From Bacteroidota bacterium (lineage in GTDB: Bacteria; Bacteroidota; Bacteroidia; AKYH767-A; OLB10): 64,000 nt of DNA. Position 1 is the stretch's first letter. Each line of letters opens with the position of its first letter. Below the pieces are notes generated by a model, which saw nothing but the letters and a program-made list of their open reading frames with translations, ran no database searches and had not been told where the DNA came from. This document shows, piece after piece, positions 27,105 to 35,006 of this stretch. A program made the translations under genes and the position numbers. The stretch lies in contig JADJOH010000007.1 of the NCBI GenBank assembly GCA_016713925.1, forward strand, positions 359,501-423,500, written 5' to 3'.

Positions 27105-28496
27105 ATGCGCCCTTCTATTCCCAAAGGAACCCGGGATTTCTCTCCCGAAGATATGTTGAAAAGAAATTATGTCTTTGATACTATTCGTTCTTCCTTTCAG
27201 CGGTTTGGTTACCTTCCACTTGAAACGCCTTCCATGGAAAATCTGGATACGCTCATGGGGAAGTATGGGGAAGAGGGAGATAAGTTGATTTTTAAAATTC
27301 TTAATTCCGGAAATTATTTTTCTTCCTTTAAGGATGATCAGGAAATACTGGAGATGAAATCAAGAGGAGAGCGAACGTTTTCAATGAAGATTTCCGAGAA
27401 AGCCCTCCGCTACGACCTCACCGTTCCATTCGCACGCTACGTGGTCATGCATCAGCACGAGATTACTTTTCCGTTCAAGCGTTATCAGATCCAGCCGGTA
27501 TGGAGAGCCGATCGTCCGCAGAAAGGGAGGTACCGTGAGTTTTATCAATGCGATGCAGATGTGATCGGCACGAATTCATTGTTATGCGAACTGGAGTTGA
27601 TGCAGTTAATGGACGATGTATTTGCGAAACTGGATTTGAAAGTCTTGATTCAGATTAACAATAGAAAAATTTTATCCGGAATAGCAGAAGTGTTGGGCGA
27701 GACCGAACGCATTATTGATATTACCGTCGCTATTGATAAATTGGATAAGATTGGGGTGGAGAAAGTGAAGGAAGAGCTTCGTAGTAAAGGAGTCAGTGAA
27801 AATGCCATTGAAGGGTTGCAACCCTTGCTGGAGTTTAAAGGGGATGATGCAGCGAAGTTGAATTTATTGAAGCAACTGTTGGCGAAATCAGAAATTGGTA
27901 AGCAAGGGATAGCCGAAGTGGAACAGTTGTTTGGTTATGCCGGCCATGTTTCGTTCAGCCATGTCCGTTATGAGTTGGATATTACGCTCGCCCGTGGATT
28001 GAATTATTATACGGGTGCGATTTTTGAAGTGAAGGTGGATGATCCCCGCTCTTCTTTTACGTCGAGTATTTGCGGCGGTGGACGATACGATGATCTTACG
28101 GGAATTTTTGGATTGCCCGGAATGTCGGGAGTGGGTATTTCATTTGGTGCGGACCGTATTTGCGATGTGCTGGAAGAAGCAAAACTTTTTCCGGATCAAA
28201 ACCCTGCGGCGACGAAGATATTGGTGGTGAACTTTGGTGAAGAAGATATTCCCTACGCGCTAGGGGTGTTGCAACAGTTGAGAAAAGCCGGTGTCAACGC
28301 TGAAATGTATCCCGATCCGGCGAAGATGAAGAAACAGTTTTCGTATGCAGATGACAGAGGTATTCCCTTCGTCCTGGTTGCGGGATCTGAAGAGCGCAAG
28401 GCCGGTACTGTGGTGTTAAAGAACATGAAGGAAGGTTCACAGCAGCCATTAGCAGTGGATGAATTAATTTCAATGATGGTCAGTAATACAAATTAA
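27105..28496 (+). CDS. hisS: Histidyl-tRNA synthetase
   Basis: A 463-residue class II aminoacyl-tRNA synthetase that charges tRNA-His in the cytosol. Motif 1 lies near residue 30, motif 2 is VWRADRPQKGRYREFYQCDAD, and the histidine-binding signatures are LARGLNYYTGAIFEV and GGGRYDDLTG. Motif 3 is GVGISFGADRI. The C-terminal anticodon-binding domain covers about 370-463. It is the first gene of an operon: hutH begins two bases after the stop and a C1 peptidase follows. The combination of histidine charging and histidine breakdown in one operon is notable. Confidence 0.97.
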   Translation: MRPSIPKGTRDFSPEDMLKRNYVFDTIRSSFQRFGYLPLETPSMENLDTLMGKYGEEGDKLIFKILNSGNYFSSFKDDQEILEMKSRGERTFSMKISEKALRYDLTVPFARYVVMHQHEITFPFKRYQIQPVWRADRPQKGRYREFYQCDADVIGTNSLLCELELMQLMDDVFAKLDLKVLIQINNRKILSGIAEVLGETERIIDITVAIDKLDKIGVEKVKEELRSKGVSENAIEGLQPLLEFKGDDAAKLNLLKQLLAKSEIGKQGIAEVEQLFGYAGHVSFSHVRYELDITLARGLNYYTGAIFEVKVDDPRSSFTSSICGGGRYDDLTGIFGLPGMSGVGISFGADRICDVLEEAKLFPDQNPAATKILVVNFGEEDIPYALGVLQQLRKAGVNAEMYPDPAKMKKQFSYADDRGIPFVLVAGSEERKAGTVVLKNMKEGSQQPLAVDELISMMVSNTN

Positions 28497-28498
28497 AT

Positions 28499-29992
28499 AT
28501 GGTTCATATTATTTCATCTCAACACATCACATTTGATCAGATCAGGGAAATTCTGAAGAAGGATTCGACGCTGGTTTTAGGTGATGATGCTAAGAAGAAG
28601 ATTCAAACATGCCGCGATTTTCTTGATGCAAAAATGGATGGCAGCAATACCGCTTATTATGGAATAAATACCGGCTTCGGGGCGCTTTATGATAAATCCA
28701 TTTCAGAAAGTGATTTGGGTTTGTTGCAGCAGAACCTGGTGATGTCTCATGCCTGCGGTACGGGTGATGAGGTGTCGGAGGAGATCGTTCGCCTGATGCT
28801 CTTTCTGAAAATACAGGGCTTGAGTTATGGCAATAGTGGTGTGCAGGTGGAAACCGTGCAGTTGCTGATAGAATTTTTTAACAGAGGAATTTTGCCTGTG
28901 GTCTACGAGCAAGGTTCCTTAGGTGCTTCTGGAGATCTCGCTCCATTGGCTCATCTTTCATTGCCTTTAATTGGAATGGGAGAGGTGCGGGTGAATGGAG
29001 AGAAAATCGCTGCTGAAGAAGCGCTGAGTAAACATGGACTGAAACCGGTTTCATTAAAATCGAAGGAAGGTTTGGCCTTACTCAATGGAACACAGTTTAT
29101 GAATGCTTATGGTGTTTGGTCGGTGCTGCAGAGTTATAAGCTGGAGAGGGCAGCTGATGTTATTGGTGCGCTTTCCCTGGATGGTTATGATGGACGCTTA
29201 GATCCCTTCCACCATTTGGTGCATGAAGTGCGACCACATGCCGGACAAATAGATACAGCATTACGTTTTCGGTTGCTGTTGAAAGGAAGTCAGATGATAG
29301 AGCGAAAGAAAAAACATGTTCAGGATCCCTATGCTTTTCGTTGTATCCCGCAGGTGCATGGGGCGACGAAGGATACATTGAATTATGTGGCGAATGTATT
29401 TTTCACCGAGATGAATTCGGTAACAGATAACCCTACGGTGTTTCCACAACAGGATTTGATCATTTCAGCAGGAAACTTTCACGGACAGCCACTGGCGTTA
29501 GCGATGGATTTTCTCGCTATTGCAATGGCAGAGTTGGGAAGTATCAGTGAAAGAAGAACCTATCAGTTAATAGCAGGGTTGCGCGAATTACCTCCCTTTC
29601 TGGTCGCCAATCCCGGACTCGATTCCGGTTTTATGATTCCGCAGTACACGGCGGCTTCCATTGTGAGTCAGAATAAACAATTATGTACACCTGCTTCTGT
29701 AGATTCCATTGTATCTTCCAACGGACAGGAAGATCATGTGAGTATGGGAGCCAATGCGGCTACCAAACTTCGCAAGGTGGTGTTGAATATTGAGAAAGTG
29801 CTTGCCATTGAATTGATGAATGCTTCACAGGCGATGGAATTCCGCCGACCTCTCCGCACTTCTGATAATCTTGAACTTTTACTGAAAGATTTCAGAAAGG
29901 TGGTTCCCTTTGTAGAAAAGGATCGTGTCTTGTATAAAGATATTGAAGCGGCAGTGCAGTTCTTGCGAAATTATTCTTTTGATAAATTATAA
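28499..29992 (+). CDS. hutH: Histidine ammonia-lyase
   Basis: A 497-residue lyase that deaminates histidine to urocanate. The self-forming MIO cofactor comes from A143-S144-G145 in GSLGASGDLAPLAH. Y53 in the YYGINTGFG motif is also present, as are NGTQFMNAYG, SVTDNPTVF and the C-terminal SNGQEDHVSMGANAA. The length is standard. It starts two bases after hisS. Other hut genes (hutU, hutI) are absent from the window; the ureohydrolase at 5387 is only a candidate for the last step. Related MIO enzymes act on Tyr or Phe, but the GASGDLAPLAH context favours histidine. Confidence 0.94.
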   Translation: MVHIISSQHITFDQIREILKKDSTLVLGDDAKKKIQTCRDFLDAKMDGSNTAYYGINTGFGALYDKSISESDLGLLQQNLVMSHACGTGDEVSEEIVRLMLFLKIQGLSYGNSGVQVETVQLLIEFFNRGILPVVYEQGSLGASGDLAPLAHLSLPLIGMGEVRVNGEKIAAEEALSKHGLKPVSLKSKEGLALLNGTQFMNAYGVWSVLQSYKLERAADVIGALSLDGYDGRLDPFHHLVHEVRPHAGQIDTALRFRLLLKGSQMIERKKKHVQDPYAFRCIPQVHGATKDTLNYVANVFFTEMNSVTDNPTVFPQQDLIISAGNFHGQPLALAMDFLAIAMAELGSISERRTYQLIAGLRELPPFLVANPGLDSGFMIPQYTAASIVSQNKQLCTPASVDSIVSSNGQEDHVSMGANAATKLRKVVLNIEKVLAIELMNASQAMEFRRPLRTSDNLELLLKDFRKVVPFVEKDRVLYKDIEAAVQFLRNYSFDKL

Positions 29993-30005
29993 AAACATAC
30001 AACAG

Positions 30006-31256
30006 ATGAAAAAAATACTGCTCCTAATGTTACCGGTCATCGCTGCTATTTCCGGTGTGGTTGCTCAGGCACCAAAAAAGGATGTGTTGGAAGTTCGTCC
30101 TTATAAACCCGGATTTTATGATATGGATATCATGAAGGGCGTCGAGGATTTCGAGGAACAGAAAGTTCCTAAAAAGCAGAAGCCGCTGTATAAAATTGAT
30201 GTCAATAAAATTGGTTGGTATCCTAAATCGGTGGATGAATTCAGTACCTGGTGGAAGAACAATCCCATCTCTCAAGGTAATACCAGTACCTGTTGGTCGT
30301 ATAGTACCACTTCTTATTTTGAGACGGAGGTGTATCGCCTAACGGGACAGGCTGTTAAAATTTCCGAGATGTTCACTACCTATTGGGAATATGTGGAGAA
30401 GGCGAGAGGATTTGTCAGACAAAGGGGAACGACGCTGTTTGATGAAGGATCTGAAGGCAATGCGGTGGTACGGATTTATAAAATGTATGGCGCTGTGCCA
30501 TTAGAGAGTTATAGCGGACTCTTGCCCGGTCAAACGTATCATAATCATGAAAAGATGGCTGCAGAAATGAAGGCCTATCTGCAGAGTGTAAAGGCGATGA
30601 ATGCCTGGAATGAAGAGGACGTCATCAGTACCATTAAATCCATCATGCATCATTATATGGGAGTTCCACCGGCTACAGTTAAAGTAAATGGCAAGGACCT
30701 TACTCCTAAAAAATACCTGAGTGATGTATTGAAATTAAATATGGAGGACTATGTGGATATTACTTCCATCATGACAAAACCCTATTGGACAAAAGTAGAA
30801 TACGAAGTGCCTGACAACTGGTGGCATGATAGTTCTTACTACAACGTACCGCTCGAAGATTATATGGCCGTAATTAAATTAGCAGTCAGAAAGGGATTTA
30901 CTACTATGATTGGAGGAGATGTTTCAGAGCCCGGTTTTGATCCCTGGAATCAGATTGCCGTGGTACCCAGCTTTGATATTCCCTCAGAGTATATTGATGA
31001 AAGTGCCCGAATGATTCGGTTTGCGAATGGCAGTACTACGGATGATCATGGAATGCATTTGGTGGGTTATCTTGAAAAAGACGGTAAGGACTGGTATCTC
31101 GTAAAAGACTCCGGTTCGGGATCCCGTAATTGCGGAAAGGAGAGTAAGAACTTTGGATTCTATTTCATGCATGAGGATTATGTAAAGTTAAAGATGATGG
31201 GAATTCTGATTCATAGGGATATAGTGAAAGATCTGCTGAAGAAGTTTAAGGCTTGA
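30006..31256 (+). CDS. Exported C1 (bleomycin hydrolase-like) cysteine peptidase
   Basis: A 416-residue papain-fold peptidase. The ATG at 30006 gives a signal peptide (MKKILLLMLPVIAAISGVVAQ), 13 bp after the hutH stop; the frame opening at 29925 lies inside hutH and is not needed. The active site has Q90 and C96 in SQGNTSTCWSYS and the His in DDHGMHLVGY. The third residue, Asn in VKNSWG of typical members, is Asp here (VKDSGSG), and the following Trp is missing. The family includes aminopeptidase C and bleomycin hydrolase, which are normally cytosolic; this copy is exported. It is the last gene of the hisS-hutH operon and is followed by a long repeat cluster. Confidence 0.85.
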   Translation: MKKILLLMLPVIAAISGVVAQAPKKDVLEVRPYKPGFYDMDIMKGVEDFEEQKVPKKQKPLYKIDVNKIGWYPKSVDEFSTWWKNNPISQGNTSTCWSYSTTSYFETEVYRLTGQAVKISEMFTTYWEYVEKARGFVRQRGTTLFDEGSEGNAVVRIYKMYGAVPLESYSGLLPGQTYHNHEKMAAEMKAYLQSVKAMNAWNEEDVISTIKSIMHHYMGVPPATVKVNGKDLTPKKYLSDVLKLNMEDYVDITSIMTKPYWTKVEYEVPDNWWHDSSYYNVPLEDYMAVIKLAVRKGFTTMIGGDVSEPGFDPWNQIAVVPSFDIPSEYIDESARMIRFANGSTTDDHGMHLVGYLEKDGKDWYLVKDSGSGSRNCGKESKNFGFYFMHEDYVKLKMMGILIHRDIVKDLLKKFKA

Positions 31257-31267
31257 AACAGCATCAG

Positions 31268-31472
31268 GTAGCCGGAACGTTGCTGCTACCTACAATTTCC
31301 TGAGTTCTTCGTCGCCTAAGCCCTGTAGGGGCGGAATCTTGGTAATCGAAGGATATCATCTACTCCCACCTATGCCTGCACCCGACCTTAGGTCGGGTGC
31401 AGGCGGTTGTAAGAGGAGGGGAGTTTGTCGGTTACAGAGGTACCGCCCCTACAGGGCTTTATATGGAATCAT
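31268..31472. repeat. Dispersed repeat unit, copy 1 (205 bp)
   Basis: The first of two nearly identical tandem units. The inverted ends AAGCCCTGTAGGGGCGG (31318-31334) and CCGCCCCTACAGGGCTT (31443-31459) are perfect 17-nt complements. Between them lies a 31-nt palindrome with core CACCCGACCTTAGGTCGGGT (arms of 15 nt, single central base). No protein is encoded. The structure is that of a non-autonomous palindromic element that has spread within intergenic DNA. Confidence 0.8.
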
Positions 31473-31678
31473 GTAGCGGGAACATAGCTGCCACCTGGAA
31501 ATGTTCTGAGTTCTTCGTCGCCTAAGCCCTGTAGGGGCGGAATCTTGGTAATAGAAGGATATCATCTACTCCCACCTATGCCTGCACCCGACCTTAGGTC
31601 GGGTGCAGGCGGTTGTAAGGAGAGGGGAGTTTGTCGGTTACAGAGGTACCGCCCCTACAGGGCTTTATATGGAATCAT
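31473..31678. repeat. Dispersed repeat unit, copy 2 (206 bp)
   Basis: The second copy, in direct orientation to the first and differing at only a few positions. The inverted ends are at 31524-31540 and 31649-31665, with the same 31-nt inner palindrome. The high identity of the two units suggests recent duplication or gene conversion. Confidence 0.8.
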
Positions 31679-31750
31679 GTAGCGGGAACATAGCTGCCAC
31701 CTGGAAATGTTCTGAGTTCTTCGTCGCACAAGCAATGTAGGGCGGTAACT
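31679..31750. repeat. Dispersed repeat unit, truncated copy 3
   Basis: It starts exactly like copy 2 (GTAGCGGGAACATAGCTGCC) and keeps the CTGAGTTCTTCGTCG block, but breaks down after a degraded left end (AAGCAATGTAGGGCGG). The right end and inner palindrome are missing. Confidence 0.65.
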
Positions 31751-31772
31751 CCGCAAATCGTTATATTATCTT

Positions 31773-31855
31773 CTGGAAATGTCCTGAGTTCTTCGTCGTA
31801 TAAGCCCTTTAGGGGTGGTATCTGTATACCGCCCCTACAGGGCTTATACGATATT
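31773..31855. repeat. Dispersed repeat unit, short copy 4 with hairpin
   Basis: CTGGAAATGTCCTGAGTTCTTCGTCG is followed by arms at 31797-31821 and 31825-31850 that fold into a stem of about 25 bp with a 3-nt loop and a few mismatches. The inner palindrome has been lost, so the two ends sit back to back. It may also act as a terminator for the operon upstream. Confidence 0.7.
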
Positions 31856-31945
31856 GTTTGCAATCCGAAAAATGTTGGCAGGAAGTGAGGATAACTTTTT
31901 ATAGTGTAGATTGTTGTTACTTTACGGAAGCAAATGCCCGAATAA

Positions 31946-32488
31946 ATGAGATCTTTGTTTTATCAAGTATTAAGACGAGTTGTAAGTAATAAGCGCATGG
32001 ACAATACCCATAATATTCCACCTGCTCAGGACATCTATGCCATCCCGGTGATGAGCATCCAAGGTGAGGAGATGACATTGGAAAAGTTTAAAGGCAAGAA
32101 AATACTTATCGTAAATACAGCTTCTGAATGCGGCTATACTCCTCAATACGAGTCCTTGCAAAAACTGCATGAGCTGCACGGGAAGAAGATAGCGGTGCTG
32201 GGTTTTCCATGCAATGATTTTGGAGCGCAGGAGCCCGATGATGAAAAGGCAATCAGTTCATTTTGCGAATTAAATTATGGAGTTACTTTTCCCCTGTTTA
32301 GCAAGATTCATGTAGTAGGTAAGGAGAAGCATCCCTTGTATGCATGGTTAAGTGATCCTGCTAAAAATGGTTGGAATAGCCAGAAGCCCACCTGGAATTT
32401 TTGCAAGTACCTGGTGGATGAAGAAGGAAAGCTTCTACATTTCTTTAACGCGGCGGTGGATCCTCTTGATAAATTGATCACCGGATAA
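31946..32488 (+). CDS. Glutathione peroxidase-family thiol peroxidase
   Basis: A 180-residue peroxidase of the thioredoxin fold (163 residues if the ATG at 31997 is used, which gives the more usual family start). The catalytic Cys is in NTASECGYTPQY, the Gln in GFPCNDFGAQEP, and the Trp-Asn pair in TWNFCKYLVD. A Cys at the active site, not selenocysteine, and the second Cys in SSFCELNYGV suggest a thioredoxin-dependent enzyme that reduces lipid or hydrogen peroxide. The N-terminal 17 residues are basic and not a clear signal peptide. The ABC ATPase gene starts one base after the stop. Confidence 0.92.
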   Translation: MRSLFYQVLRRVVSNKRMDNTHNIPPAQDIYAIPVMSIQGEEMTLEKFKGKKILIVNTASECGYTPQYESLQKLHELHGKKIAVLGFPCNDFGAQEPDDEKAISSFCELNYGVTFPLFSKIHVVGKEKHPLYAWLSDPAKNGWNSQKPTWNFCKYLVDEEGKLLHFFNAAVDPLDKLITG

Positions 32489-32489
32489 A

Positions 32490-33422
32490 ATGGAAAGTGT
32501 TATCAGTATAAAAGATCTTTCCAAATCATTTGGAGATAATACAGCGGTTGATCAGCTCGAGCTGGAGGTGTTTAAAGGAGATGTTTTTGGTTTTTTAGGA
32601 CCGAATGGGGCCGGAAAGAGTACTACTATACGGATGTTATTGACCCTTATTGAACCGGATGCGGGGACCATTAAAATTTTCAATAGCGATTTAAAAACGG
32701 AGAGAAAGAATATACTGAGAAGAATTGGTTGTATAGTTGAAAAACCTGATTTCTATACCTTCTTAAGTGCTGCTAAAAATCTGGAAGTCTTGTCGATGTA
32801 TAACGGTATCGCCATTTCTAAAAATAAAATTGAGGAGATGCTTGATTTTGTAGGTCTCCATGGGCGAGGGAAGGATAAGGTGAGCGGCTATTCGCATGGG
32901 ATGAAGCAACGGCTCGGACTGGCTCAGGCATTGTTGCATGACCCGGAGCTAATCATTTTAGATGAACCCACCACCGGACTCGACCCACAGGGAATAATTG
33001 ATATCCGCGAATTAATCCTGCATTTAAGCAAGGATAAAGGGAAAACCATTTTTCTCTCTTCACATATCTTGAATGAACTGGAACTTATTTCAAACCGTAT
33101 CGCCATTCTTAACAAAGGCAAGCTCGTTGTGCAGGGTGATATGAAGGAACTCCTGAACGACCGAAAGCGAATAGTTCAAATCACTACCGATCGCCCGATA
33201 GATGCCTATGCTTTATTAATGAATTCTCCCTTTAAAGAAGACGCTACCGGTTACAGTGATACAGGAGTGCAGTTAAGCTTATTGATACATCAAATCCCGG
33301 CCATTATCGAATTCCTTGTCCAAAGCAATTTTTCAGTATACGGTGTAGAATCCCGCCGCCAACTCGAAGATTTATTTCTTAAGCTGACAGAAAGTGCAGA
33401 GAAGATGAATGTGAAGGGGTGA
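32490..33422 (+). CDS. ABC-2-type ATP-binding subunit without a permease
   Basis: A 310-residue ABC ATPase of the drug/lipid exporter ATP-binding type. Walker A is GPNGAGKST, the signature YSHGMKQR, Walker B LIILDEPTTGLD, and the H-loop SSHILNE. The C-terminal 80 residues are the usual extension of ABC-2 ATPases. In this family the permease gene normally follows directly. Here the next gene is on the other strand, 54 bp away, and encodes a T9SS protein, so the partner must be elsewhere or lost. The gene is joined to the peroxidase gene (one-base gap) and is probably co-transcribed. Confidence 0.9.
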   Translation: MESVISIKDLSKSFGDNTAVDQLELEVFKGDVFGFLGPNGAGKSTTIRMLLTLIEPDAGTIKIFNSDLKTERKNILRRIGCIVEKPDFYTFLSAAKNLEVLSMYNGIAISKNKIEEMLDFVGLHGRGKDKVSGYSHGMKQRLGLAQALLHDPELIILDEPTTGLDPQGIIDIRELILHLSKDKGKTIFLSSHILNELELISNRIAILNKGKLVVQGDMKELLNDRKRIVQITTDRPIDAYALLMNSPFKEDATGYSDTGVQLSLLIHQIPAIIEFLVQSNFSVYGVESRRQLEDLFLKLTESAEKMNVKG

Positions 33423-33475
33423 GTAATTGTTGGGGTTTTAGTATTTCTCGTTGTTCAATGAAAACTAACTTTAGA

Positions 33476-34828
33476 TCATTCCTTTAATATTTTATACTGA
33501 CTCGTCCCCCGCTCAGTCTTAACAACAACAATATACACTCCAGACGCAATACTTTGCAAATCCAAAGTGACCAGTGATTCAATCAATTTGTCCAAGCTTA
33601 TTAGCCTTGTACCATTTAGGTCACTCAACTGAACCGACTGTAATTTTAATTTGGTATCCTTTATTTTGATAGTTAAAATAGAACCTGTTGGATTTGGATA
33701 AAGTTCAACTGCTGTTTCTGTATTAGATAATTGCTGAACACTCACATTTGGGAAATGCGTTCTTGCAATTCCATATCGTGCACTATCATCTATCATCTTA
33801 AAAAATCCTCCAACGTATAGCTCATCCTTGTATACGCACATGGATTGTATTACTCCGCCATCCATTGTATCACAAACCGGGTACCATTCCTGACCGTCAT
33901 ACCATGCCATTTGATAGACCATATCACCAAATGCATTTGGGAAACTCAAAGCTCCTCCAGCAAAAAGTTTACCCTTGTACAACACCATTACTTCCGGATT
34001 AAGAAGTGGTGCTGTGCCGACCGCCGACCAATTTGTACCATCCCAAGCAGCTACACCGGTTGGTGTAGGTATACCTCCAGCAGAACTAATACTTCCTCCT
34101 ACGTATAAAATATCATTCACCGAATCCACTACCATACTACGGATAAAACCACTTACTCCTGACTTTACTGAGTCCCATGCTATACCATTGTAGCGACATA
34201 TATTCTGTGAAGGAAAACCATCTATTGAACTAAAATAACCTCCAATATACAATTCCCCTTTATATATCGTCATTGCAAATAAATTAGTCAAACCTCCTGA
34301 CATGCCCGTTCCTATTGTATGCCATTGAATGCCATCCCAACGGGCGATGCGTCTTGCATTGAGAATACTATCAACCGTTGTAAAATTTCCACCCACATAT
34401 AAACTACCATTGTATTCCTGCATACAATGTACCATGCCATTGTTGATACCACGTCCTAATGGTTGAAACTCCGCTCCGTCATATCTTCCAATACCATTTA
34501 ATGAAGGTTGCCATACCCAATTGAAATCTCCTCCCACATATATTTCAGTTTGGTAAAGTCCAATACACAAACCTCCTTGAGAAATAGAGAGCGAAGGGCT
34601 TTTACAATTCCATTGAGATGAATCCCAACCTGAAAACCCCGAACAATATTGACCGGGGTTGTATAGTGAATCAAACTGTCCTATGATAAACAGTGTATCC
34701 TGATAAACCAGCATATCATTTACTGATTGGCCTGATTGGCGGTTAATTCCATCATTAACACTTCGCCATTGCTGTGACTTTATAGGAGTTGAAAAAAAGA
34801 GTATTGATATGAATAGAATATTTTTCAT
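33476..34828 (-). CDS. T9SS-sorted beta-propeller-like repeat protein
   Basis: A 450-residue exported protein with a signal peptide (1-19, ending PIKSQ). Six repeats of about 50 residues each contain a strand of the form LYVGGxF: VGGDF, VGGNF, IGGYF, VGGSI, AGGAL and VGGFF. This is consistent with a six-bladed propeller of the Kelch or delta-60 type. Residues 375-450 are a type A T9SS sorting domain (VELYPNPTGSILTIKIKD ... GVYIVVVKTERGTSQYKILKE). It is predicted to be secreted and attached to the cell surface; the ligand is unknown. Its ATG overlaps (ATGA) the stop of a sorting-domain remnant upstream. Confidence 0.87.
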   Translation of the reverse strand: MKNILFISILFFSTPIKSQQWRSVNDGINRQSGQSVNDMLVYQDTLFIIGQFDSLYNPGQYCSGFSGWDSSQWNCKSPSLSISQGGLCIGLYQTEIYVGGDFNWVWQPSLNGIGRYDGAEFQPLGRGINNGMVHCMQEYNGSLYVGGNFTTVDSILNARRIARWDGIQWHTIGTGMSGGLTNLFAMTIYKGELYIGGYFSSIDGFPSQNICRYNGIAWDSVKSGVSGFIRSMVVDSVNDILYVGGSISSAGGIPTPTGVAAWDGTNWSAVGTAPLLNPEVMVLYKGKLFAGGALSFPNAFGDMVYQMAWYDGQEWYPVCDTMDGGVIQSMCVYKDELYVGGFFKMIDDSARYGIARTHFPNVSVQQLSNTETAVELYPNPTGSILTIKIKDTKLKLQSVQLSDLNGTRLISLDKLIESLVTLDLQSIASGVYIVVVKTERGTSQYKILKE

Positions 34829-34914
34829 CGTTTTGATATCACCAGTTTACCGGTTTTAGCAATTGTTCCTTTACTAATTCTATCAATAGTGTAGAGACCT
34901 TTATTAAATTCCCG
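34825..34914 (-). pseudogene. Remnant of a second T9SS sorting domain
   Basis: On the minus strand the 29 codons ending at 34825 read REFNKGLYTIDRISKGTIA and then KTGKLVISKR. This matches the tail of a T9SS type A sorting domain, where a KGxYT strand is followed by a basic KLVI-type end. The stop overlaps the next ATG as ATGA, as in an operon. Upstream, the frame enters a simple repeat and a palindrome next to pruA. The best reading is that an earlier gene was deleted down to its last codons. With so few residues, chance similarity is possible. Confidence 0.45.
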
Positions 34915-34967
34915 AATCCAATTCCAATTCCAGTTCCAAATCCAAATCCCAATTCCCAATTCTGAAT
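34915..34967. repeat. AATTCC-type simple repeat
   Basis: Tandem degenerate copies of a 6-nt unit (AATTCC/AAATCC/AATCCC) that run into the palindrome at 34965. In the minus frame they would read as alternating Trp-Asn, which shows that the frame here is not a real protein. Confidence 0.7.
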
Positions 34968-35002
34968 TCTGCACCTGCCTGCCGGCAGGCAGGTGCAGAA
35001 TT
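34965..35002. repeat. 38-nt perfect palindrome (CTGCCGGCAG core)
   Basis: The 19-nt arms meet between 34983 and 34984; the centre is CACCTGCCTGCCGGCAGG. One frame reads LPAGRQ, a peptide that recurs as a spurious insert in many environmental Bacteroidota and CPR gene predictions, which I take as a sign of a widespread palindromic element. It ends five bases before the pruA stop and may act as its terminator. Confidence 0.75.
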
Positions 35003-35006
35003 AAAA

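Noticed and set aside
31675..31863. A 62-codon minus-strand frame in the repeat cluster
   Set aside because: It is created by the repeat units themselves (the DEELRTFP phrase occurs once per unit) and has no independent start signal or family.
31257..31945. Possible CRISPR array in the repeat cluster
   Set aside because: The units are 205 bp with internal palindromes and no short uniform repeats with unique spacers, and no cas genes are nearby.
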